Part shown: one piece after another, positions 7,161 through 17,537 of the stretch
Layout of the letters: every line of letters starts with the position of its first letter
Numbering within the stretch: position 1 is the first letter of the stretch
Translations under genes and position numbers: made by a program
NCBI GenBank assembly: GCA_934101145.1
Contig: CAKOPZ010000002.1
Coordinates: 1-64,000 of the forward strand
DNA from: an uncultured Clostridia bacterium
GTDB lineage: Bacteria; Bacillota; Clostridia; TANB77; CAG-508
DNA: 64,000 nucleotides
Direction of reading: 5' to 3'
The notes under the pieces: model-generated
Seen by the model: only the letters and a program-made list of their open reading frames with translations
Database searches by the model: none
What the model was told of the DNA's origin: nothing

Positions 7161-9602
7161 CTACTCTTCACCTTCTTTTTCTTCATTAGAAATAGTTTCT
7201 ATACTTACTACTTTTCCTTCATTTGTTCTCATTAAAGTAACACCTTGAGTTACTCTTCCTAAGATACTAATTTCTGAAATATGTAGTCTTATTATTGTTC
7301 CTGTATCAGTAATTAGCATAACATCTTCATCATCACCAGCAATTCTGATACCAACAATATTTCCTGTTTTTGGAGTTACTTTATATGTCATAACTCCTCT
7401 TCCACCTCTTGTTTGTACTCTATATTCATCAAGTTCAGTTCTTTTTCCAAAACCATTTTCTGTTATAGAAAGAAGTGTCGCTTTACTTCCTGTAATTATA
7501 GATTCCATTCCAATTACATTATCATCATCTGAAAGTTTTATTCCTATTACTCCTGTAGCTGCTCTTCCCATAGGTCTTACATCTTTTTCATCAAAGGTAA
7601 TACTCATACCCTTTTTAGTTACAAGTACAACATTATCTTCTCCATCAGTCAATTTAACATCAATTAACGCATCTTCTTCTTTTAAATTAATTGCAATTAG
7701 TCCACTCTTTCTTACATTGTTAAACTCACTTAATGCTGTTTTCTTTATTAATCCATTTTGTGTAGCCATAAGTAGATATTTACCTTCAGCAAAATTAGAA
7801 ATTGGTATAACTGCTGATATTTTCTCACCACCATTTAGGCTTAGCAAGTTAACAATTGCAGTTCCTTTTGCTGTTCTTCCTGCCTCTGGCACTTCATATC
7901 CTCTTAAACGATATACTTTTCCTTGATTACTAAAGAATAAAATTGTATCATGAGTAGATGCTGTAAATATTTGTTTTACAAAATCCTCTTCCCTTGTAGC
8001 AATTCCTGTAATACCTTTTCCACCGCGTTTTTGGCTCTTATATGTATCAATTGGCATTCTCTTTACATATCCAAAATGTGTTAAAGTAATTACACATCTT
8101 TCTTCTTTAATTAGATCCTCTACATCGATTTCTCCCTCTGCAGCAACAATTTTTGTTTGTCTTTCATCTCCGTATTTGTCTCTAATTTCTAACAATTCTT
8201 CTTTTATAATATCAAAAACTAATTTTTCACTTGCAAGAATATCTCTTAAATGTGCAATTAATTTCATTAAAGCTTCATATTCTTCTTCTATTTTTTCTCT
8301 TTGCAATCCTTGAAGTGTTCTTAATCTCATGTCCAAAATAGATTGTGCTTGAATTTCAGAAAGACCAAATCTTTCCATTAATCTTTCTTTTGCATTATCA
8401 TATGAACTTCTTATAATACTAATTACTTCGTCGATATTATCAAGTGCAATTCTTAATCCCTCTAAAATATGAGCTCTTGCTAAAGCCTTGTCTAAATCAA
8501 ATTTTGTTCTACGAAGTATAACATTTTTTCTATGTTCTATGTAATATTCTAGACATTGTCTTAATGTTAGTATTTTTGGTTCTCCATCTACTAATGCAAG
8601 TAAAATGATTCCAAAAGTATCCTGCATTTGAGTATTTTTATATAATTGATTTAGTATAACTTGAGCATTTACATCTCTTTTAAGTTCAATTACAATTCTT
8701 ACTTTTTCCTCTCTATCAGATTCATCTCTAATTTCTGATATACCTTCAAGCCTTTTCTCTTTTACTAAATTAGCTGTATGTTCAATAAGCCTTGCTTTAT
8801 TTACTTGATATGGTAGTGATGTTACAATAATACGTTGTTTATTTCCACTCATTTCTTCTATTTCAGCTTCAGCTCTCATTGTTACTTTTCCTCTACCTGT
8901 TGTATAAGCTTGTTTTATTCCATCACGTCCTAAAATAGTTGCACCAGTTGGAAAATCAGGTCCTTTTATTATTTGCATCAATTGTTCATCTGTAACATTA
9001 TCATCATCAATTATTTTTACAATTCCATCTATAACCTCTGTTAAGTTATGTGGTGGTATATTAGTTGCCATACCAACGGCAATTCCCGATGAACCATTTA
9101 CTAATAATGCAGGTATTTTTGCTGGTAATACTGTAGGTTCTTGTAATCTATCATCATAGTTTGGCATAAAATCAACTGTATTTTTTTCAATATCAGTAAG
9201 CATTGTTTCAGCAATTTTTGCCATTCTTGCTTCTGTGTACCTCATAGCAGCTGCTGGGTCACCATCAATAGAACCAAAGTTTCCATGTCCATCTACTAAT
9301 GGATATCTCATTGTAAAATCTTGTGCTAATCTAACCATTGCATCATATACAGAAGCATCACCATGTGGATGATATCTTCCCAAAACAGAACCAACTGTAT
9401 TGGCACATTTTCTATATGCTTTGTCTGATGTAATACCATCTTCATACATTGAATATAAAATTCTTCTATGTACTGGTTTTAAACCATCTCTTACATCTGG
9501 AAGTGCACGAGAAACGATAACGCTCATAGCATAATCAATATATGAGTTTCTCATCTCTTTGTCGATGTCACGTTCAATTATTTTTCCCTCATTTTCTTCC
9601 AT
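7161..9602 (-). CDS. gyrA: DNA gyrase subunit A
   Basis: 813 residues, the normal length for GyrA. Catalytic Tyr122 lies in AMRYTEARM and the fold signature VDGHGNFGSIDGD is intact. The GyrA box appears as QKRGGKG (about 520), which separates GyrA from ParC; the C-terminal beta-pinwheel repeats follow. Gyrase introduces negative supercoils. In the quinolone region the residue at E. coli position 83 is Ala (HPHGDASVYD), not Ser. The gene sits apart from gyrB: a four-gene T4SS-like block (9.7-14.7 kb) lies between them on the same strand. A GAGG Shine-Dalgarno precedes the ATG. Confidence 0.97.
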   Translation of the reverse strand: MEENEGKIIERDIDKEMRNSYIDYAMSVIVSRALPDVRDGLKPVHRRILYSMYEDGITSDKAYRKCANTVGSVLGRYHPHGDASVYDAMVRLAQDFTMRYPLVDGHGNFGSIDGDPAAAMRYTEARMAKIAETMLTDIEKNTVDFMPNYDDRLQEPTVLPAKIPALLVNGSSGIAVGMATNIPPHNLTEVIDGIVKIIDDDNVTDEQLMQIIKGPDFPTGATILGRDGIKQAYTTGRGKVTMRAEAEIEEMSGNKQRIIVTSLPYQVNKARLIEHTANLVKEKRLEGISEIRDESDREEKVRIVIELKRDVNAQVILNQLYKNTQMQDTFGIILLALVDGEPKILTLRQCLEYYIEHRKNVILRRTKFDLDKALARAHILEGLRIALDNIDEVISIIRSSYDNAKERLMERFGLSEIQAQSILDMRLRTLQGLQREKIEEEYEALMKLIAHLRDILASEKLVFDIIKEELLEIRDKYGDERQTKIVAAEGEIDVEDLIKEERCVITLTHFGYVKRMPIDTYKSQKRGGKGITGIATREEDFVKQIFTASTHDTILFFSNQGKVYRLRGYEVPEAGRTAKGTAIVNLLSLNGGEKISAVIPISNFAEGKYLLMATQNGLIKKTALSEFNNVRKSGLIAINLKEEDALIDVKLTDGEDNVVLVTKKGMSITFDEKDVRPMGRAATGVIGIKLSDDDNVIGMESIITGSKATLLSITENGFGKRTELDEYRVQTRGGRGVMTYKVTPKTGNIVGIRIAGDDEDVMLITDTGTIIRLHISEISILGRVTQGVTLMRTNEGKVVSIETISNEEKEGEE

Positions 9603-9639
9603 TTTTTTACCTCTTTTCTAGTGTATTTCCTACTCTTGT

Positions 9640-9668
9640 ATTATACTAAAACAAGTAAAAATATGCAA
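9640..9668 (-). promoter_or_regulatory. gyrA promoter
   Basis: On the minus strand TTGCAT, a 17-bp spacer and TATAAT lie about 40 bases upstream of gyrA. So gyrA need not be read from the T4SS-like operon. Confidence 0.65.
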
Positions 9669-9706
9669 GTGAAAAAAGGATTTTTTTACTACTAATTACA
9701 TGCGTT

Positions 9707-10438
9707 TTATACATTTACTGTAAGCATTTGAGCAAGTTTTATTTGATTTTCATCAAGGTTAAAATTCTGCCCATTATTTTTTATAATTTCGTGTATATTT
9801 TCTATTGTTCTTGCTTCTTTTATTGTCTTTTCCAGTGGCATTAATTCATTTAATTTACTTTTAATTTTTTGATATTCTCTTTCCATTCCATTAAAATCTT
9901 TTTCTTTATAATAATTTTTCCAATTATTTTCATACTTAGATAATTTCTCGATTCCTTCTAATTGACTTGTAAATGTTTCTTCAATATTTTTACTTACATT
10001 ATCTAAAATAACATTTTTACCTTTTTTTATTAATGTCGATACATTTTTATCAATTAATCCTAATTTCGTTGTTTTATTTAATGCAATATCAATCACATTA
10101 GAAACTCCATCTATTATTCCACCTGTTTTTACTGCAGATTGAGCTTGAGAAATACTGTCGAATTTTCCGGTAAATATTCCAATAGCACTTTTCCCTAAAT
10201 TAATTGCTTTATTTATTGTTGTATTTATTCCCTCTTTTAATCCACCTTTTACTAAACTATCTTTTATATCAATTATTTCATCTTCTATTAAATCCGGTAA
10301 TACCCATCTTAAACCAATGTCCATTGCTGTGTTGATTGTTTTTCCAAGTGCACTTTCTAAAAAGCTATTTTGATTTTTTTCTGTAACTAATTCTTGATTT
10401 ATATTATTTGTTTGATTTAAATTATTTTCTATATCCAT
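9707..10438 (-). CDS. uncharacterised protein of the T4SS-like operon
   Basis: 243 residues, no family recognised. After a polar Asn/Gln-rich N-terminus (1-22) come alternating amphipathic segments rich in Gly, Ile and Lys. One example is LGKSAIGIFTGKF (about 85-98), followed by a charged helical C-terminal half (about 140-235). There is no clear signal peptide or full transmembrane helix. It is the last gene of the minus-strand operon, after the CpaE-like ATPase, and is the only one of the four with no recognisable T4SS or ATPase feature. An in-frame TAA lies two codons before the ATG, so the start is fixed. The Shine-Dalgarno is about 30 bases away across a hairpin. Confidence 0.75.
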   Translation of the reverse strand: MDIENNLNQTNNINQELVTEKNQNSFLESALGKTINTAMDIGLRWVLPDLIEDEIIDIKDSLVKGGLKEGINTTINKAINLGKSAIGIFTGKFDSISQAQSAVKTGGIIDGVSNVIDIALNKTTKLGLIDKNVSTLIKKGKNVILDNVSKNIEETFTSQLEGIEKLSKYENNWKNYYKEKDFNGMEREYQKIKSKLNELMPLEKTIKEARTIENIHEIIKNNGQNFNLDENQIKLAQMLTVNV

Positions 10439-10448
10439 ATTTTATTTT

Positions 10449-10480
10449 AATTTATTAAAAAATAAATTATCCTCCTTTTT
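10449..10480 (-). promoter_or_regulatory. split ribosome-binding site: Shine-Dalgarno plus hairpin before the 243-residue protein
   Basis: GGAGG (in 10471-10480, overlapping the previous stop codon) is separated from the ATG at 10438 by a perfect 8-bp stem, AATTTATT with AATAAATT, and a 4-nt loop. Folding the hairpin would bring the Shine-Dalgarno to about 11 bases from the start. Confidence 0.4.
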
Positions 10481-11744
10481 ATATTTTATTATTAATTTTT
10501 ATATATTCATTTCTAATTTTTTTATCATAAAAATTAAATTTATTATTTTTATTAATTAATTTATTATATTTTGAATTATATTTTAAAACTCCTAAAATAT
10601 TAAATTCATTAAATATAAAGTTTAATAATTTTGTATTTACACATTCTTTATCATATTTATTAAATAATATATTAATTTTTTCTTTTTTTATTTTCCATTC
10701 ATTTATATAAATATTTAATAATTGTTTTGCTTTTTTTATTTCTAATAAATTTGTTTCAGTAACAAAAATATTTTTATTACTATTATTTATTATTTCTTTT
10801 GTTAAATCAAAAAAACATTCTGAAGAAGTATCAATAATAATTGTATTATATTTTTGTTTTAATTTATTAATTATTTTTTCAATTTTAATTATATCTACTT
10901 TTCTTTCTTTATAAAATAATAAATCAGTAATAGAAATTAAATCTATTTTTTTATTTATTTTAATTATAAAATTCTCCACATTAAATTCATTTATATTTAT
11001 TTTATTCACATCACTATCTATCACTATATTTAGAGATTTTTCTATATTTTGTGGATAATTTTTAACACCTAAAATTGTATATAAACTATTATTTAATATA
11101 TCAAAATCCATTAATAATATTTTATCTTGTTTATATGATAATGCTTTTGCAAGATTAATAGATATGATACTTTTTCCAACTCCACTCGGTCCAGAAACTG
11201 AAATTATTTCATTATTAATAATTTTATTTTTTTCTGTATTATTTATTTTATATATTTTTTCTGTAAATTTATTTTTTAAATTATTTAAATTAATTTTATT
11301 ATTTATTTTATTTAAATTATTTTTTTGAGAATTTTCCATAATTAATTTTCTTAAATTAATTATTTCTTTTTTTAATTCATCTTCATCATCTTTTTTATTT
11401 AATATTTTCATTAAATCAGTTATTGTCATTTGATTATTATAAATTATTTTATAAATTCCTTTACTAATTAAAATATTTTCTAATTCTTCATCTTTATTTT
11501 CTAATATTAAAATTATTTTTATATATTTATTAATTATTTTTATTTTTTCTATTAAATTAATTAATTTATTTTTATTTACTATTTCTTCACTAATAATTAA
11601 AAAATTAATATTTATTTCTTTTTCTAATAATTCTAATATTCCATCTTCATATTGTATATCTTCTCCTATTACTTTTATTTTTTCCTCTTGTTTTAATTTT
11701 AAATTAATATTTTTATTTCCAATGGCGGTAACTATTTTATTCAT
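10479..11744 (-). CDS. CpaE/MinD-like P-loop ATPase with receiver-like N-terminal domain
   Basis: 421 residues. Residues 1-115 look like a degenerate receiver domain, as in CpaE. A low-complexity Asn/Lys linker (115-180) follows, then a MinD/ParA-type ATPase: P-loop GPSGVGKS followed by IISINLAKAL, LLMDFDILN, and YNTIIIDTSSE near 305. CpaE-type ATPases position Tad pili and some secretion systems at the cell pole; that role here is inference. It lies 45 bp after virB4 and has an AGGAGG Shine-Dalgarno. Composition is extreme: mostly Asn, Lys and Ile, matching the very low GC of this operon. Confidence 0.7.
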   Translation of the reverse strand: MNKIVTAIGNKNINLKLKQEEKIKVIGEDIQYEDGILELLEKEININFLIISEEIVNKNKLINLIEKIKIINKYIKIILILENKDEELENILISKGIYKIIYNNQMTITDLMKILNKKDDEDELKKEIINLRKLIMENSQKNNLNKINNKINLNNLKNKFTEKIYKINNTEKNKIINNEIISVSGPSGVGKSIISINLAKALSYKQDKILLMDFDILNNSLYTILGVKNYPQNIEKSLNIVIDSDVNKININEFNVENFIIKINKKIDLISITDLLFYKERKVDIIKIEKIINKLKQKYNTIIIDTSSECFFDLTKEIINNSNKNIFVTETNLLEIKKAKQLLNIYINEWKIKKEKINILFNKYDKECVNTKLLNFIFNEFNILGVLKYNSKYNKLINKNNKFNFYDKKIRNEYIKINNKI

Positions 11745-11789
11745 ATTTTAATTACATTCCTCCTAAATTTTATTTATATTATTTTTTAG

Positions 11790-13646
11790 CTATGTAACTA
11801 TTTCTTTTTCAAAATCTGCTGATTCAATTTTTGTTAATATATGTTCATCTCCAACAAACATTAAACATTCACCTCTTTTTAATGATTTAATTTCTATTTT
11901 TTCTTTTTCAGATAAATTAGTATATTTTTCTAATATTTTTATATTTTCTTCTTCAAGTGAAAAGAATGTCTTTATACTTGAATTATTTAATATACTTTTT
12001 CCATATGTTCCTTCATTTAAACTAAATAAATCTGATATATCTTGTGTAATCGCGACACTACTTCCACCGTATTTTCTTATTGTTTTAAATATTTTATAAA
12101 TAAATGACGCAACTTCTTTGTTTGATGTAACACCTATTAACCTCCATATTTCATCTAAATAAATAGCCTTTTTTATATTTCTATCTTTTTTAATCTTATC
12201 CCAAAATAAATCTGTAAATAAATACATTCCATACTTTAAATTGTCTTCACCCAGTTCATAAACATCTGCTATAATTAATTTATTATTTAATTTTACATTT
12301 GTGTGTTTATTAAAAAAATTTAATGAGCCTTTTATAAATGGAATTAATTTAATTGCAAATATTTGTGTTTTTGTATCTTTTTTTAATAAATTATATAAAT
12401 CTTCTAATATAGGCATATCATATGTATTTTTAAATATAGGCTTAATTGTTACTTTTTCGTTATCTTCTTTATATAAACTTTTGTCATCAAATGTTATATT
12501 TTTAATTTTATATAATTCAATTATTTTATCTTCTAAAATAGCTTTTTCCTCTTCGTCTAACTCACCAAAAATCAAATTAAAAAATCCTATTAATTTACTT
12601 ATTTTATTTGCTAAATATCCTTGTTCATTATCTTCTATACTTTCTTCTCTAATATCTAAAATATTAATATATGTATTTGAGCTTGGTCCTATTTTTAATA
12701 ATGTTCCATCTAAATTTTTACATAAATTATTATATTCTCTTTCTGGATCAATAACATATTGCTCATATCCCATAAGTCTATATCGTAAAATTAATAATTT
12801 AGTATAAAATGATTTTCCAGCTCCACTTGTACCAAATATACACATATTTGCATTTTTATATTTTTCAGTATTATATCTATCAATAAATACCATTGAATTA
12901 TTATAAATATTTTTTCCAATAAAAATCCCATTTTCATCAAATATGCTAGAAGAAATAAATGGATATGTTGAAATAATACCATTTGTTAAGACATTTCTTT
13001 TTGAAACCTCTTTAATTATTTCCTCATTTTTCATTAAAGGTAGACATGCACTATATGCTTGTTCTTGTCTAAAAAATGCTCTTCTTGTTTGCATTCCTTT
13101 ACTTTGAAGAATACCTTCAATTTTATTTAATAAATATTCCAAATCTTTTACATTATCAGAAAAAGTATTAATATAAATATATAAATAATACAATTCTTCA
13201 TTATTTATTTGCATTTCTTTTCTTATATATTTTGCATCATTATACGTAAAAGCAGCAATATCTATGTCTTGTCTATTTTGATTTGCCTCTTTTAATTCTG
13301 CACCTACATTTCCTATATGATAAGTTAAATCTTTTATTGTTTTATATGTATCTTGTTTTTCGTAAAATATAGAAACATTAATATCAATATTTGTATCAAT
13401 AATTGCTTTTAAAATTAAATCTGTTTGTTCTCTATCATAATTAATTATTAATAAAGATGAATAAAAAACATTATCAATTTCAAAGTATTTTGGATTTGAA
13501 TTATTTATATATGATGGTGCTAAAAAATCTTTTTCATTAATTGATCCTTCTAAAAAATCTAATTTATTTATTAAATTATTTTTATTATTTAATTTTATTT
13601 TTTTATTAAATAATTCTTTTATTTTATTTTTAATTATTTTTATCAT
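11790..13646 (-). CDS. virB4: VirB4/TraC-family T4SS ATPase
   Basis: 618 residues. An N-terminal VirB4-type domain (to about 240) is followed by Walker A GTSGAGKS near 272, EQYVIDPERE at about 297, and Walker B AIYLDEIWRLIG near 495. ITQDISDLF, the conserved post-Walker B segment of VirB4 proteins, comes next. VirB4 is the hallmark ATPase that powers T4SS assembly and transport. The N-terminus is shorter than in most VirB4 proteins, and the next upstream gene may supply part of it. It starts at ATG with AAGGAAAA upstream, and no frame interruption is seen. Confidence 0.9.
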   Translation of the reverse strand: MIKIIKNKIKELFNKKIKLNNKNNLINKLDFLEGSINEKDFLAPSYINNSNPKYFEIDNVFYSSLLIINYDREQTDLILKAIIDTNIDINVSIFYEKQDTYKTIKDLTYHIGNVGAELKEANQNRQDIDIAAFTYNDAKYIRKEMQINNEELYYLYIYINTFSDNVKDLEYLLNKIEGILQSKGMQTRRAFFRQEQAYSACLPLMKNEEIIKEVSKRNVLTNGIISTYPFISSSIFDENGIFIGKNIYNNSMVFIDRYNTEKYKNANMCIFGTSGAGKSFYTKLLILRYRLMGYEQYVIDPEREYNNLCKNLDGTLLKIGPSSNTYINILDIREESIEDNEQGYLANKISKLIGFFNLIFGELDEEEKAILEDKIIELYKIKNITFDDKSLYKEDNEKVTIKPIFKNTYDMPILEDLYNLLKKDTKTQIFAIKLIPFIKGSLNFFNKHTNVKLNNKLIIADVYELGEDNLKYGMYLFTDLFWDKIKKDRNIKKAIYLDEIWRLIGVTSNKEVASFIYKIFKTIRKYGGSSVAITQDISDLFSLNEGTYGKSILNNSSIKTFFSLEEENIKILEKYTNLSEKEKIEIKSLKRGECLMFVGDEHILTKIESADFEKEIVT

Positions 13647-14111
13647 TTTATTTTTCCTTAATTTTTATTTTATTATTTTTATATTTTTTTATTTTTTTAA
13701 ATTAATTATATTTATTTTTATTTAATTTTTTATTTAATTTTTTATTTATCATTTTTATAACTTTTTTATTTCAAATTTTAAAATTATTTATCTTCAATAG
13801 TATTTTTATTAATCATAAAATTCTCTCATATATCTTATCGTTTTTTGTCTTTAAGTAAATTGTGTATTCTTTTGCACATTTACTTTTCAAATTATCCATA
13901 TTTTTTTAAACTTTTAGCTATGCACATTCTACTACCTCATTTTCCAATCATACTTTACACATAAATTTTGTATCTTCTATTTTCCACTGTTCCCTTATCT
14001 TTTATCAATTTGTTACTCCTTTATTTAATCTTTGCTTTAGTTTATTATTAACTTAAAAAGGGGTAATTAATATCCAAGAACTATTTTTTAGAACATAAAT
14101 ACACTTTTGAA
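13647..14111 (-). other. 465-bp gene-free spacer inside the T4SS-like operon, with possible coding relics
   Basis: All minus-strand frames are broken. One stretch has an AAGGAG Shine-Dalgarno and a TTG start near 14000 but stops after 17 codons. Another begins ATG TGC near 13920 and stops after 11. The part next to virB4 is almost pure A/T. It could be a decayed small gene or an untranslated linker; I see no terminator. Confidence 0.4.
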
Positions 14112-14717
14112 TTAATTATTTATATTTACTATATGACAATTTTGCTTTTCTCTGAAATATTGTCTTTTATTGATAAAAGATTCCAAAATTTCTTCTACTT
14201 CTTTTTTTGAATTTATATCTTCTAAAATATTTCCGCATCTTGATAAACAATCTCTAATTTTAAAATATTTATCATTTAATTCTTGATAAGCATAATTTTC
14301 TATATTATTTATTTCATTTAAATTTTTATTTTCGTATTTAATTATTAAATAAAAATTTTTTGATGATGATTTATTTTTATTATTTAATTTATTTATATAT
14401 TTAATATATTTTTTGGAAATTTCAGAAATTTTATTATTTTCAGATTTTAATTGATTATTTATTATCGAAATATTTTTAGATAAATCTTCTTTATTACTTT
14501 GAATTAATATTTGGAAATTAAATTGACATGTTTTTAAAAATATTTTATATGAATTTAATATGGCTTCTTTTTCAAGTTCTGATTTTAGATTAAAATTAAT
14601 TGAACTAACTTTTATTATTTTTACGAATTTAAAATTATTTATTTTTATTATTCCATTAGATAGTATTTTTTCAAAAGGCAACCATTTTTGTACAGAATAA
14701 ATTTCTTGTTTATTCAT
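14112..14717 (-). CDS. VirB4-associated T4SS protein (TraC N-terminal-like)
   Basis: 201 residues, first gene of the minus-strand T4SS-like operon. It opens SVQKWLPFEKILSNGIIKI and has SELEKEAILNSYKIFL and NFQILIQSNKEDLS, patterns I associate with the N-terminal domain of VirB4/TraC proteins in Gram-positive T4SS. It may therefore be a separate chain carrying a domain usually fused to VirB4, which fits the short N-terminus of the VirB4 here. Residues 75-110 are a Lys/Asn/Ile coiled-coil-like stretch. An AGGAGG Shine-Dalgarno precedes the ATG. Family assignment is moderate. Confidence 0.65.
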   Translation of the reverse strand: MNKQEIYSVQKWLPFEKILSNGIIKINNFKFVKIIKVSSINFNLKSELEKEAILNSYKIFLKTCQFNFQILIQSNKEDLSKNISIINNQLKSENNKISEISKKYIKYINKLNNKNKSSSKNFYLIIKYENKNLNEINNIENYAYQELNDKYFKIRDCLSRCGNILEDINSKKEVEEILESFINKRQYFREKQNCHIVNINN

Positions 14718-14790
14718 ATTACCTCCTTTTTATTTAAGTAATTTGGAAATAAATATTAAGAAAAAAAATCATAGAATTAAATATATTCCT

Positions 14791-14819
14791 ATGGTACACT
14801 GTTTTTTATATTTCGTCAA
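14791..14819 (-). promoter_or_regulatory. promoter of the minus-strand T4SS-like operon
   Basis: On the minus strand TTGACG, a 17-bp spacer and TACCAT lie about 70 bases upstream of the first gene. The -35 hexamer is embedded in TTGACGAA, which matches a Spo0A box (TGNCGAA). Confidence 0.55.
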
Positions 14820-14838
14820 CAAAAATCGTATGTCAATA

Positions 14839-14847
14839 TTCGACAAA
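14839..14847 (-). promoter_or_regulatory. candidate Spo0A box upstream of the T4SS-like operon
   Basis: TTTGTCGAA on the minus strand matches the Spo0A (0A) box. It lies about 28 bp upstream of the second match that overlaps the -35 hexamer. Both face the same promoter. Confidence 0.45.
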
Positions 14848-15312
14848 ATACTTTAATTTTAAAATTTTTTTATAATTTATGAATAAAATTAATTCTTCTA
14901 CACATAATACTATCATAAAATTAATATTGGTTGAGATAAGAGTTATTTAAGATTTTAATGATAAGTTTTAAATAGTTCGAGCAAAGATGTATTGTGGTGT
15001 AATGACCTTATATCATAATATGTCGGCGATGAAGAGTATATTATTTGTATCTAAGCTATATAATTTTTCTTCTTTCTATTTTATTTATATGGTTGACAAT
15101 ATAGGTAATATGTTCGATTCTACGATTATTCTTGTATTTTAAAATGGTTGTTATTAGTCCCACGCAGGATGAATATGGTTATTTTAAATGTGCATTTGTA
15201 GTCAAGCGACTGATGAATATATTTGATGATTTGGCTTATTTATATAGTAATATATATTAGGTTATTAGTTAGGTATATTTGTTTTAGCTTAAGATCAATA
15301 TTAGTTTTATGA
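14848..15312. other. gene-free region between the T4SS-like operon and gyrB; possible structured RNA
   Basis: No ORF of note on either strand. Unlike the flanking T4SS DNA, this stretch is of mixed composition, with non-repetitive GC-containing words such as CCCACGCAGG and GTCAAGCGACTG. It ends at a strong hairpin. A TTGACA at about 15095 on the plus strand has only a poor -10. I could not match it to a known RNA family. Confidence 0.35.
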
Positions 15313-15350
15313 TAATAGCCGGTAATCTATCATTGATTGCCGGCTATTAA
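15313..15350. terminator. strong hairpin after gyrB
   Basis: AATAGCCGG-TAATC pairs with GATTGCCGGCTATT (14 bp, one G-U pair, 7-nt loop) eight bases after the gyrB stop. It lacks a T tract on either strand, so it could protect the 3' end of gyrB mRNA or end a plus-strand RNA rather than act as a classical terminator. Confidence 0.5.
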
Positions 15351-15357
15351 ATATTAA

Positions 15358-17536
<2,179 letters not shown>

Positions 17537-17537
<1 letters not shown>

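Noticed and set aside
12301..12807. 168-codon plus-strand ORF inside virB4
   Set aside because: It is the antisense of a clear VirB4 ATPase; open only because of AT-rich codon use.
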